A stretch of 64,000 nucleotides of DNA from Pyrrhosoma nymphula (lineage: Eukaryota; Arthropoda; Insecta; Odonata; Coenagrionidae): the NCBI GenBank assembly GCA_963573305.1, contig OY754329.1:62431084-62495083 (forward strand), written 5' to 3'. This document shows, in pieces, positions 26,030-37,700 of the stretch. The first letter of the stretch is position 1. Each line of letters starts with the position of its first letter. The position numbers were made by a program, and so were the translations under genes. Below the pieces are notes generated by a model. The model had not been told where the DNA came from. It saw only the letters and a program-made list of their open reading frames with translations, and ran no database searches.

Positions 26030-26915
26030 TTAGGCATAAAAAACCTGGCTCTCTTTTAATAATGTCCTCCATAATTTCTCCCAGTCCTCGCATATCTCTT
26101 CCGCTTCTCTTACACTCATGCATTTCTCCATACGCGCTCTCCTATCATTAGTACTCCTAATATTCTTCCTCTTTAGAGTATCATCCATGGCTAATAATAA
26201 ATAGAATATCCATGGCTAAAATGGCTTTCAACAGGAAGAAAAAACGTTTTACTGCAAGAAACATCAGCCTAGACATAAGGAAGAAATTGATAAAAGTTTT
26301 CGCGTGGAGTTATACGGATTCTGATTTCTCTACACGGATGTGAAACCTGGACCATTGCAAAGGAAGAAAGAAGAAGACTGGATGCTTTAGAAGTGTGGTG
26401 TTATCGACGAATGCTGGGAATAAGTTGGATGGACAGAGTTAAAAATGAAGAGGTGTCTAAGAGAGTGAGAGAGAAGGGGAATGAAATATGGAAGAGTATT
26501 GTAAAAAGAAGAGCAGAATTGGTGGGGCATATATTGAGACAAGAGAGTCTAGTAAAGAATGTGTTAGAGGGAATGGTGGAGGGGGTACGATACAGAGGGA
26601 GGCCAAGGGAACAATATCTGGCGCAAGTGAGAAAGGATGCTGGGGCAACATCCTATGAAGAAATGAAAAGGAAAGCTCCGAAAAGAGATGAATGGAGGTC
26701 TATATTCAAACCAATTTAAGGATTGATAACTGCAAGAGAGAGTATCATCCATCACATTAACCCATGACTTTCACGGTCTACCTCTCCCTCTCACACCATT
26801 CACACTACTATCATTTATCTGATTCCTTATTCGACTCTTATCCATTCCCTCACCATGGTCAAACCAACGATGCACATTCCATTCATATACATGTCCATTA
26901 CTGGAGTATCCAACC
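26030..26915 (-). pseudogene. LINE C-terminal tail (family B), interrupted by another LINE
   Basis: On the minus strand the tail begins near 26915 with RVGYSSNGHVYEWNVHRW, then FDHGEGMDKSRI and VNGVRGRGRP. It continues MDDTL up to 26753 and resumes below 26175 with KRKNIRSTNDRRARMEKCMS, VREAEEICEDWEKLWRTLL. Read across the insertion the frame is essentially continuous. The same family appears at 59785..59990. Confidence 0.75.
26189..26738 (+). mobile_element. 5'-truncated RTE-type LINE with 14-bp target duplication
   Basis: The 550-bp insert begins near KMAFNRKKK, continues ISLDIRKKLIKVFAWS, and in the frame from 26393 encodes MWCYRRMLGISWMDRVKNEE, then ELVGHILRQESLVKNVLEG and RGRPREQYL, ending WRSIFKPI and stop. 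These are C-terminal blocks of RTE-type ORFs. Both flanks carry AGAGTATCATCCAT (26175..26188 and 26739..26752), a perfect target-site duplication. It is inserted in opposite orientation into another LINE tail. Confidence 0.88.
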
Positions 26916-28754
26916 CTCATCAAGAACCGAACAAGAAAATTAATACTGACAACATGTTTTAAAACGCGCGGCAGGAGATGATGACCACCCGACTCTGCGC
27001 GCGAGAGGCTTGAGACAACAGCATGGCGCCGGCGAGCATTCACACCAGACAAAGAACGAATGAAAAGATGCGAAGGAACTTCGACACTGAAAAGGCTTCA
27101 CACGCATTTGCAACCGACGCGCAAGTGAATGCCGATATTTTTTGTTTCATCTTTTTCATTTTTCTCACATAGGTGCCTCTCTCTCACGTGGCCGTCATCA
27201 ACGCATGCTGACGTTTGCACGCAAGCTTGTCACTCGTGAAATGTACGCGTCCTCCTCACACGAACGACTGAAAAGCATGAAAGTGATGCCGCCTGAAGGC
27301 GGAGAGGAAGAAAGAGGAAAATGCCAAGAATTGACGCTTCATTGCTCACAGAAAATTTCAGAATAGTGGCTTGACTATCGGACATCCAATTGCAAACGCA
27401 AAGCCCAAAACCACGGCAAATACCAATAGGAATTTGTTCTCAGAATACCAATAGCCACACTGTACGCGAATAGTTGGGGAAACGTCCGTTTGTGGCACCA
27501 AGAAATTCTCCAAAGTAAATTTCTATCATTTCACTTTAATCTTTGTCTGAAATATTGTGATTGAAACCACTAAAATATTCGTGCTCGACAAAAGTCTTTT
27601 TTTCTTTATTTTTTTAGACCCATGAATAGGAGACACGCTTAGATCTCGATAAAGTAAATAGTAAGCGCTTACGGTCTGAGTTTTAAAATTGTTTTCTAGT
27701 GATAAACTAAAAGAGAAGGTTTCTGGCTTCACTTTGTGGAAAACATATACTCGTATGCCTTTCAATAAATTCCTACTCTGTATTTTCCACACTCATTCAT
27801 CATAGGCCGTGGTTTGGACGGTATCTGTCATTATCAGGTTTAATTATCAATCCTTGGCTAGGTGGTTACTGACGAAACATTGGTCGGGAATTAAAGAATC
27901 TTTAAAATTCAAAGAACGAATTTATTGAGTAAAGATAACCCCATAAAAAAGATAGAACACATTGAAGTACTCTTTGGTAACAGTATTGAGAAGGATTTGT
28001 TGACAATAACCAAAACCACTGGCTTACTACGTCTTGACGGTTCCAATATTACGGTAATCGCTTACTAACCTTAAATCATAGGCGGATTTTATTACTCTAC
28101 GCAAATTACTAGCGCATGATTTCTTCGATATTCTCGAACAACTGACAACCAATCGAGGATACCGATAATATTGATTCCTCTGGGCCTGTTTTTAAACAAT
28201 AACAAGCTTTTATGCGCAGAATATTTACACCAAACAATACCAACGGGTCACAATCAACATTTACTTCAACATTGCCGCACTGATGAGGAATTCGATTAAT
28301 GAGACAAATTTAGCATTTCAACTTATGGAGCTGGACTCTGATTTGAATTTGAAAAAAATTACATATTTCGTTGATATTATGGTCAGGAAGATCAGAATAA
28401 AAAATAGGAAGGATGAACCTTAGATTGCTTATTCAAACAGAAACTGAGAGCGGTGCACACTATCATATTCTTTTCAGCAAGGAAAGGCTAAAGATACCGA
28501 TCCTTGATTTATCTCAACCCTTTTCCTTTTATCAACGAATTCTGCTTGATGCCGCTGCCCCAAAAAAAAGTCGCGCTCCTCACTGCGCTATTTCAAAGTA
28601 CAGCCAACCAAGAACGAATCCAGGATTCGTACTTGAAGGGGAAATATAAGAATACGCAGGCTTTTGTAACCAAGTTGCAGCATATATTGACATCACCGAG
28701 CCAGACGATATATATATTTATATTTCACCCATGACGAATGAATGTGCGGTATCC
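26916..28754. other. no gene recognised
   Basis: Bases 26940-27370 are richer in CpG and have overlapping open frames on both strands. No conserved product was recognised. Confidence 0.55.
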
Positions 28755-28900
28755 AAGCTGATAATGCTCCGATCTACCAACCTAAAGATCGCGGGATCGG
28801 ATCCCGCCTCGGGTATCTTTGCTGTGATGCTCTTAGGATTTGTATTTAGAACCCCTAAAATCTAAGAAACTACCTACCGAATCTAAGAAACTACCTACCT
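28755..28900 (+). repeat. decayed tRNA-like SINE head plus 21-bp duplication
   Basis: AATGCTCCGATCTACCAACC followed by ATCGCGGGATCGGATCCCGC resembles the 3' part of a tRNA-like head with a mutated B box. AATCTAAGAAACTACCTACC then occurs twice, at 28859 and 28880. Confidence 0.4.
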
Positions 28901-29039
28901 TTAGGCCCGCTCTGGTTAAATATTTTCTCGATATGAAAAGCAAAGTTATTCAGTCTGATACAATATACATTGTACCAACAAAATCTGAACTCTAAGTTAA
29001 CATCAAGGTAATGAAAGGCTACATCATCTTGAGGTTAAT

Positions 29040-29200
29040 ATTAACTAAACATTGTACAACCAGGCCTTAGAATTTCAATCCTAAGATTGGTTTACTGCAG
29101 TCCTCCATCCTTCCCTTTTCTAAGCCAACTCGTTTACTTCCCTAAAGTTCGACTTTCCCAGACCTCTCTTTTTTAGTCATATTGTCTATTGCCTATGTTT
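29040..29200 (-). mobile_element. RTE-type LINE 3' UTR remnant
   Basis: AATCCTAAGATTGGTTTACT followed by GCAGTCCTCCATCC matches the conserved tail word CTAAGATTGGTTTGACGCAG of the other copies. Confidence 0.5.
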
Positions 29201-29639
29201 TTCGATAGTCCTTTCTAATGTGAGGGTTAAATGGAAGAGAGGGCTGCATAGCCCTAATTTCACTCTGGACAAAGTCGCCATTATTAAAAGTCGCCATTAT
29301 TTCTCTTTTGGTTATTTTGATTATCTTATCGTTTCTCGCATTGCCCGTTCATTTGAGCTGCAGTGCTCTACTACAAACCCAGATTTCGAAGGCTTCTGTC
29401 ATTTTCTGGTCCATTTTTCATATCTATTTAACTGAAGTGGTCTAATTCAGGAAAATCAACACCACATAAAGCATGGGAGTCAAGAGGTTATATTTGTAGA
29501 GGGGTAACTACCCACTTTACAAACCACAGCAAACTGAGCAGCTATTTTCAATTCGATCATAATGGCTCGGAAATAGATCGGTCTCCTCACTTCAAACTTT
29601 CTCTCTCCGGAAAACCTTTGCAACCTTAATGGTTACACT

Positions 29640-30050
29640 GGTCCCAATCCGTCACGCTCCTCACGCAAACGAGCGGGGGTCGCTCTGGGCCCTTGGGTCT
29701 GGCGAATGCGGCCCACCCGGAACACACGCTCTGTCCACCACCCACAAACACCACGCTCGAACCGAAAAAGCACCCGAGGGGAGAAGGGATGTGGCAGGGG
29801 GTGAGAGGGAGGTAAGGGGAACAGGGCGGACGGGACCTTTGCAAGCGTGCGCAGAGCGCTAAAGGGAGGAAGCAGCACGCGGAAAAACAAAGGCAGCCCG
29901 TGTCCCCCCCTCACACACACACACACGCAACTGTGGCACGCAGGCTCCGGGAAAATGAGGGAGTGTTCTCCCCTGGCTGCCCAGCGGGCTCACTCGGAGA
30001 GGAACAGGGCTTCCTCGGAAAGCGGCGGGCGGCGGTTTGGTAATAGGTAT
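29640..30050. other. GC-rich patch
   Basis: GC-rich and CpG-containing sequence with overlapping open frames on both strands and a CA microsatellite near 29911. No conserved protein was recognised. It could be a regulatory island or first exon. Confidence 0.45.
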
Positions 30051-30224
30051 GGGAAAATAGAATAGGGAGAGATAAAAAAGATACTGGAAATTTAAGAAAG
30101 AAACTATAGGTCATAGTAATGGGATTATAGAGGCGCTATTTAATGCTTGGTTTGCTGGACACAATTAGGAATTAACATATGCGTGAAAGAATGAATACTG
30201 ACACCACCATAATAGATATTATCG

Positions 30225-30400
30225 AGCCTAAAACTCTAAAATTGTATGGCCAAGTCCAGTGAATGTATGAGGAGAGATGGCCAGAAAAGATTAGACAGTA
30301 GGGCACGAACTCGAAGAATAAGAAGAGGACGCCATAATAAAACATAGGTAGAAGGATTCAGAAGTGCCATGTCTGAAAGAAAACTTAAAGAGAAAGATCG
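30225..30400 (+). pseudogene. LINE C-terminal remnant
   Basis: In broken frames: LKLYGQVQ, stop, MYEERWPEKI, then ARTRRIRRGRHNKTW. This matches the WYGHVQRM, RWPKK and RRRGRP blocks at the end of LINE-type ORFs. It is short and degenerate. Confidence 0.55.
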
Positions 30401-30480
30401 GTTTTAATAAAAACTAGGATTTAATAAACAACCTTGAAAGTTGTACAAATATCGCAGATATAAAAAATAAAAAATAGCTA

Positions 30481-30600
30481 GATCATCATCGGCAGCAGTT
30501 ACCATCAACCCGAAAATTGGTTAGTTGCAGCTCACCATTCAATTCTCCTATCAGCTAACCGCTTTGACCCTTCATAAGTATAAATTTTAATAAATACCTA
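30481..30600 (-). mobile_element. RTE-type LINE 3' UTR remnant
   Basis: GATCATCATCGGCAG, then AAATTGGTTAGTTGCAGCTC and ACCATTCAATTCTCC, resembles the tail at 16020..16090 in the same orientation, including the ATC repeat at the terminus. Confidence 0.55.
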
Positions 30601-30689
30601 CATAGTTTTCCCGGTATATTCCATTCTTGATATTCCAATTCTTCCCTTATAATGTTGTTTTCAAGAGGCTATCATGTCACAGGGAGCTA

Positions 30690-31200
30690 GATAATTGCCC
30701 TGATTGGGACGAGATTAAGACTAAATAATCCCATCCACTTAACCCCAATTCAAAGTGAACATGAAATAACTGTGGGGTCGTTTTTATAACTTTATTCGTA
30801 AAGATAGTCTACCATTTAAGTAAATGGAAACAGAATAGAGGTGTGCATATAGACAGATACAAAATCGCATCCAATGGGACGAGATTGAAACTCGATAGAC
30901 CCTCGTTCCACCTAATCTCTCGTCAAAGTTGCATACAAAATACAGTGAGATCATTTTCACAATATTATTTTTAGAGTTCGTCTACCGATTACGGTAAGAA
31001 GGGGACTGAATAAGGAGATAAAGATAGGTTGTTAGATAATCGTCTTTATTGGAGTCAGGTAGAGACTACATTATCCCTTCTTCCACCAACACCCTCGTCA
31101 AAGTACATAAACAATAATTGTGATATCAGTCACAATATAAAAAAAGTTTTACAATATCATCGTTAGAGTTTGTCTACGGAGGTACGTTTGAATGGAAACA
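30690..31200. repeat. three diverged tandem units, about 170 bp each
   Basis: The block GGGACGAGATTAAGACTAAA (30707), its variant GGGACGAGATTGAAACTCGA (30877) and TGGAGTCAGGTAGAGACTAC (31050) recur at about 172-base spacing. Each is followed by a CCACC or CCACTTAA word, CAAAGT, a TTTTCACAATAT-like word and AGTTCGTCTACC or a variant. No coding. Confidence 0.7.
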
Positions 31201-31209
31201 GAAGCACTC

Positions 31210-31690
31210 CCATATGCTCATCTCCTTCCTGTAAATAAGGCAACTACTTCTTCATACTATATGCTACTTCAGCTTGTTATACATCCTACCTCCATCATCT
31301 CATCCATTAAGCATCTCTAATTCAGCAGCTTATCAACCCTAATTAGATCCCCTTGCTCTACCAACCCTTGATTTTCTCCAGCAGTTTTCTTTCCTCACCA
31401 ACTATACCAAGCACTTCCTTGCTTGGTCTCCATCCATGCCACCTTCTGTATTCTACTCCAAAGATGCTCTTAATGTAACCTTATGCTCTTGCTCACCGTC
31501 CAGTAGTCGGCATCTTGGATCATTATGCCCCACAGATTCTTCATCAGTGTTTTAACAGACTTACATAAGATACTGGCCATTAATTCTCTTCGATTAGTGA
31601 ACCCCTCCCTCGCTAATGCTATTATCTTCCTAAAAACCGTTGCTTTTACTCTAAATTCCCTCAATTATACTGCACCAGTGGTAAAATAAA
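31210..31690 (-). pseudogene. RTE-type reverse transcriptase C-terminal fragment
   Basis: The minus-strand frame reads KIIALAREGFTNRRELMASI, then LCKSVKTLMKNLWGIM and DYWTVSKS. After frameshifts it continues YRRWHGWRPSKEVLGIVGEE and RKLLEKI. These are the thumb/C-terminal blocks of RTE-type elements, normally including LIWGIMLYGAETWT and an EEVL-V-EKR block. The fragment has several stops and no endonuclease or catalytic FADD part. Confidence 0.7.
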
Positions 31691-31699
31691 TGTGTATAC

Positions 31700-34614
31700 T
31701 CAAGTTCGTGTCTTACTACTTTCATGAATAGCCTCACCTTAGTTTTGGAACATCTGATTACTTAGGTATCACTATCATTCTTTGGTGTTACTATCACTAA
31801 TCATCATTCAATAATTGAAGTTTGACAAAAAATCAAAAGTAAGAGTTAGATAAGTACATAAGGTTGGGAAAAACTTAAGGATAGTAAGATGACATCCTGA
31901 ATAAAAACCCTACCGCAGAAAAACACCCACATGGGAATGGGGAGTGAAAACTTTGATAAACCTGTGAGAGATAGCCAATGCTGAGTGTGGATAGATAGCA
32001 TTGCATTAAAAAATGAGACAATCGAGAGGGCCTTGAGATGCGATGTAAAAATGAGATAAATGAAGAAAAATATGACAAATGGTGTAAATGGAAAATTAAA
32101 CCGAAAATAACAAATTTGCACGGCCATATAAAGTAAAAAATATTTAAATTAAATAAATACTTATGTGGAAATTATACACAAACAACAAATAACTAAGAAA
32201 TGTTGATACAAGAAAAAAATATTAATGAAAACTGTCAAAACAAGAGAGAGGAGAAAAATAATAATATTACTGGTAATAAGGGCGTTAAGAACCATGAACG
32301 GAATCGGCGGTCTTCCCCCTACCTCCAGGGTGGCGAGAGATCTACCAGTAGGGATAGGTAGAGCGCTGGCTGCTCGGAACCACTGTCAAACAAACGAAGG
32401 GAGGCAGAACGGACCATCCTCACCCTTCCCCCCCTTCCGCCCCACAAAACAAACTAAAATAGCAAAGCGATGCACAACGCTCCTCTCCCATAGAGCTGTG
32501 AGTTTCCCGGGGAAATTTGTGGTCGGGACTACTCCGGGCGATCCCGTAAACTAATGAGGACATCTATAGTTTAGGGGATCAACCAAAACTACATCACATT
32601 AGAAACACACCCAAACGCCTGCTGAATAATATTAAAAATCATTCGGCCTCATCTCATGCCACCGTATTTTCATTCATTACGTCACGGTGGGAAACGGTCG
32701 CAATAATTTGGCGCCAAAAAAAGTTACTGAGCCAGAGTAAAAAAATACATTAAAAGCGAATAAAAGGAGAATTTTTCAATTTCCAGGGGGCCCATTATCT
32801 GAAAAAATGAAGAGGAATATTACGATGCCTAATTGAAGCCCGTGTCCTTAGAATTGATAGAAATGAAAGTACTTTTCATGTTCCAATTTATAATTTCCGA
32901 CCCTAGTTTCGATAACTATAATTCTCAATGTGGAAAATAATGACACAGTTTCTATTTCCAAGTATGGTACGTCTCCACATAGTCGATCTTGGTGCCAATT
33001 GCTACATCCAATTACTAGAATTTGATCAGTAGGACGAGATTGATTTACTTTGGGCGAGACTGGTTTAAGTATATAAAAACTCACTTGAAATTAGAATTGA
33101 TACTATTACTGAAAATGTTAGAAAACGGAGTTAAATGAACAGTAAATATAAGAGTCACATGTGGATGAGTGTCGTTTCATTGTGACGCACGTTAACTTAT
33201 AATTATTTTCACGACTATCGTCCAAACCATGACGCAAACTAAGGTCAGACATTATTGATGTTGAAGATTCAAATATTTGCATTCATGTCTATGCATCCAG
33301 AGAAGGGCAATGGAAAAGCATAATGGAAAGGTAATGCAAGTTGAGCTAGCTTCGATTTTCATTTATTTCCTAGAGCAATAAATGAGAACATAATTAAATA
33401 TCCCTCAGCTTCGTATGCATTACGCCCAACAATTTAGAGCAATACTTTTGTTCAAGATGCATGACGATCTACTTGTAATCCATAATGCACAACAATTGTG
33501 CTGCACATCTCAACAAATTCATTTGCAATGGTCTTTTTAGGAACGCAGTCAATAATTTAACAATGAAGCAAGGATTATTTATATGTACTATGGAAGAAAT
33601 GAGCGTTTAGGTCTTAAAAGATGCTATTGTCTTTGGCAATGAAGTTTCCAATGACTTTTATAACCAAGCATAATGAACCTAATCTACACATTCAAATCAG
33701 TTGACACATAATTGTGAGAAAAATGAGTTATAAATAACTCTAGTAACTTAAATAGCAATTCCTTTAAATACCGACTGCATAACCAGAACAGTCATTCCAG
33801 AGGCGTTAAAAACAATAACTTTGTCTAATTTCACTAGGGTTTAGTAGTACAACAACGTTATCATGGACATCAAGCTAAGAGTAAGATCACCAAAACTATG
33901 TTTATAAACCAAGTGGCAACCTAACCGATATCTGTAATGAATAAGCGAAGTAAAACATCATTTTCGTCTCTGAAAATAAATGCAGCTAGGCAAATGAGGC
34001 AAATTTTAAATGCAGAGAGAACATGGTGCGTTAATTATGGATATTTTTTCATGTGAAGTTACTTCAAAAAGGATATCACTAAAATCTTGGCGGGGGTCAG
34101 AGAAACATTCGAGATGAGAAGAGGAAAGTCCGAAAATAAGAATTAAAAATACTTTGAAACGTGATGATGGAGGCGATGGAGTAAAATATAATTGCTGAGT
34201 AGAGCGAGACTAGATGACAACGACGAGAGAAGAAAATGATTCAAAGAAAACGATAATTTACGAAATAAATTGATTGACGGAGCAATTTATCGTTACGCAC
34301 ATGACATCCACTTATTTTTGTCCCACGGACATTTATCGAGAAATATTAATGAATGTGTGAAACAGAGCACAGCAACAAGTAGAATACGTCCAAAATCTTA
34401 TGAGTATTTGGAGATAAAAAGTTTGATGTATGAGCAACCAAAGAATGGCAGTTGTAATTTCCTGCCTTAATGAATGGCACAACGCGATACCTTGAATCGT
34501 AAATTTATGGAACCCTCTTGAATAAACTGGTTAATTTGAGGATTATTTAGGAATTTGGCTGACAACTAAGGCCATTTGCGCGATTTAGGGTCGGTAGGTT
34601 ATATAAGATAGGTT
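31700..34614. other. no gene recognised
   Basis: AT-rich apart from a more GC-rich patch at 32280..32540. The open frames here (up to 109 codons) have no recognisable domain. Confidence 0.6.
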
Positions 34615-34710
34615 ATTTGATGAATGGAGGCGGGGGGAGAGAAATCCGGCGTTGGAATCAGCCTGCAGTTTACAAAAATCGCCAATGGGTCCACAACTTA
34701 AAGTCTTATT
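34615..34710 (+). repeat. dispersed repeat, copy 2
   Basis: GAGAGAAATCCGGCGTTGGA, then CAGCCTG, CCAATGGGTCCACAACTTAA. The same ordered words occur at 19255..19350. Confidence 0.5.
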
Positions 34711-37700
34711 CAAAGGAACGAGCATTGCTGGTAATTTTTCCGAAATACTAAAAATTCTGACGATTCAAACTCCAGCCCTCGGGACATATCTTTCTTACAA
34801 TTAACACTATCGTCTCAACTTCTAAGTATGTGCACGTGTAAGACTAAAGAGCATTGAAAATAGAAAATCTACTAGACAAAAAACTCGAAGTAAACCGTGG
34901 CCTAGATCCTAGCATTTTTAACGGATTTTTTGTGCCCGATAAGGCGGTAAATAAAACGAAATCGCTCCCCACACTCATCAGCGGAACAGCGTGAATGGAT
35001 GGATCTCATCCATTCACATCACAAGACGCTCCGAAAAAAAAACGGAAAGACCCGTAAGTGCGTTCCCTGATATGATCTCTCCAGGAGAGGAATTGGTTTA
35101 TTCTTTTGGTTCCCGGGGATCAGAAAAAACGGAGTTGTCCATAAGAAGGTGCAATTAATCACCTACGCGGTGGTTAGGCCCCACCCTACTGAGTTCCTTT
35201 CACTTCAGAGCTCCAGCCCGGATAGGATTTTCGACAAGAGGGGAAAAAATTAATGCGTAACAAGATCTTTTCTTACCTCTCTATCTTCGTAAAAGCATTG
35301 AGAAAAACGGGCATTTATCTACCGGATCGACTACTCCATTTTTGACTCGAATGATGAAATACGAGAATGTATTTTGTCAAAGATTCTGTAAAAATATTTC
35401 GAGTGAAACAACCGGCAACAAAATTTACGGGATCTCGAAAAAATGTTATTAGCTCTCTCCCATTAATCAATGCCTCTTTTGCGAACGCAATTATCCTACT
35501 AATACACTCAGTACCACGTAAATTTTCTTCCTAAATCCTTGCTAAATTTCTGTACCTGCTACACATGCACTCCTATTCCTGTTTTGTTTTGTCTTTTTTT
35601 CTCGTAAACACTTATTACTATTGTCTTCCTATTTTTTCTGTTCTTTCCGTACCTGCCGCACTAATGTGGACGGCGTTCATTAAAGAATGTATTCCCTCAC
35701 CTCACGGGCTGCCTAATCCTAAAATCTAAGCGCCTTCATAGGCTCTCATCCCACTTTTAGTTCTGCCTAACACTCCCCTGAGCCCCTATCTCCTATCGCA
35801 CCATTTGTGCCAAAGATAATGGGCGTTAAGGACACTCATATCCCTATCGATATCCACTGAGATTCTCGATCGGATATGCACAGGGAAGAATAGTCGACGG
35901 AGACCAAATGCTGAGTGGATAGTCAGAGAATAGGGAGTGTGGCAAAAGTCTGGTGGAAACATTTATCATTTTCAGCATCCGTAGAGAAAAGTTGAAATAT
36001 TTTAATAATAAAATCAGACCTGAATACAATAAATTGAGCCGTTTCGTAAAACACATTATATTATTGATATTTGAACAAATATGAGAAATAATGTCTACCA
36101 TTATATCAAACGCAGTGTGAAAAACAAATTAAAGCAAAGAACGTGTAGTTTTTTTTGTATCAATCCAATAAAACTAAATATTTGTTTACAACTTTTCCCA
36201 TGCAATTTCCAATAACTAACTAATAAAATTTCCGAGGTCAAAGAACTCAATCAATGCACTGTTTGTCCATCCATGCGAAATTATTTTTTCTGGAATTGAA
36301 ATAACACTAGTAAGAATTACTGGAAAGTTGAAGAGCCTGGCATTAATTCACTCCTAATGATGCACGTTCAGTTCATCTTAACGGCTTACACGGGGGACAG
36401 CGATCACATTAAATTAGAATCAACAAGATCCACCCCAGTTTACACGATAAATCGCACCTGTGCATCCGGAACGCCTTCCGACGACGCTCTTGGCTTGAGT
36501 TTCATATAGAGCGGAAATGCATCGGCACCCCGCAGTCTCGAATCCCATCGTCGTCGTCCATTCTTCAGTCAAAATGCATGAGCGTAAATACCGTCAGCGT
36601 GAAAAGATTGCTTCTAAACAGGTGTCAAAAGTGTAACAGGCGGCTGGCAAACGGATATAAATTTTTCCCAGCGTTAAAAAAAAATAAGGAAAGATGATAA
36701 TATATGCCTCTTGATTTAATGTTCCCACCAATCTTCACTTTTATTAGACTGAATAAATTGACCAGTTTGAAAATACCATATTTTTTCACATCAATTACAT
36801 AGAGCACACAAAGAGAAAGCGAAAGACCGACGATAAACTATAATTGAATGTTTGAAGCGCTCTCATCCTATAAAATGCGGAAACTATCCCAGAGCGGCAA
36901 TACTATTATATTTTCATGGATATCGGAAAAAAGCCTCACTACAGCTGTGCTAGACAAAGTGACACACTATAGAGAAACATAAATACCCAAAAGACATCAC
37001 ATAGGAAGGAGAATAACGTAAATATCATAAACATTGCACGGACGATAGAAATTACACACACAGCAAACGGAAGGTCTTCCAACAAATAAAAGAAAAGGAA
37101 TTACAATTACCACCAACGAATGAGCAACACTGAAGACACCGATAAATAATTGAATATCTACGTTCGGTAGTGAAAAATTCCCCCTGTGAGCCTGGTGTAG
37201 CTTAGTAAAAATTAACTATTAGATCCCCAAAACTCTCGGCTACAGAGTGACTTAATTCGCTTTCTAAGGCATAAAATATGGGCAGAAGACATTATAGTTG
37301 GTCTAATAATAATGTGCAATAGGTCCAAACTACTATCTATTGTGAAAGAAAAAAGTGTGAACAGTAATTGTAACTTCTGTTTCCGTGTAAATGCACCATT
37401 AGTACTCTGCTCAGTCTGGCCGATATTTCCACCATAAGACCCCTAACGGACTAAAAACGTTACAATCATACCGTTTGTAAAGGAATTAGGTGTCACAAAT
37501 CAATAAATTGTATGACGAATTGAGGAACGTGGAGCGATGGCCAATTAATCTTTCACCCGAGTTATTATGCTTGAACTCCCATAAGAGCAACCCTACAGAT
37601 ACCCACAGATACAGATATATACAGATACCCACACATAATGCCAGGTTGATTACTGGTAATATTTTTTTTCTAGGAAAACCAAAGTGACATAGGAATATGA

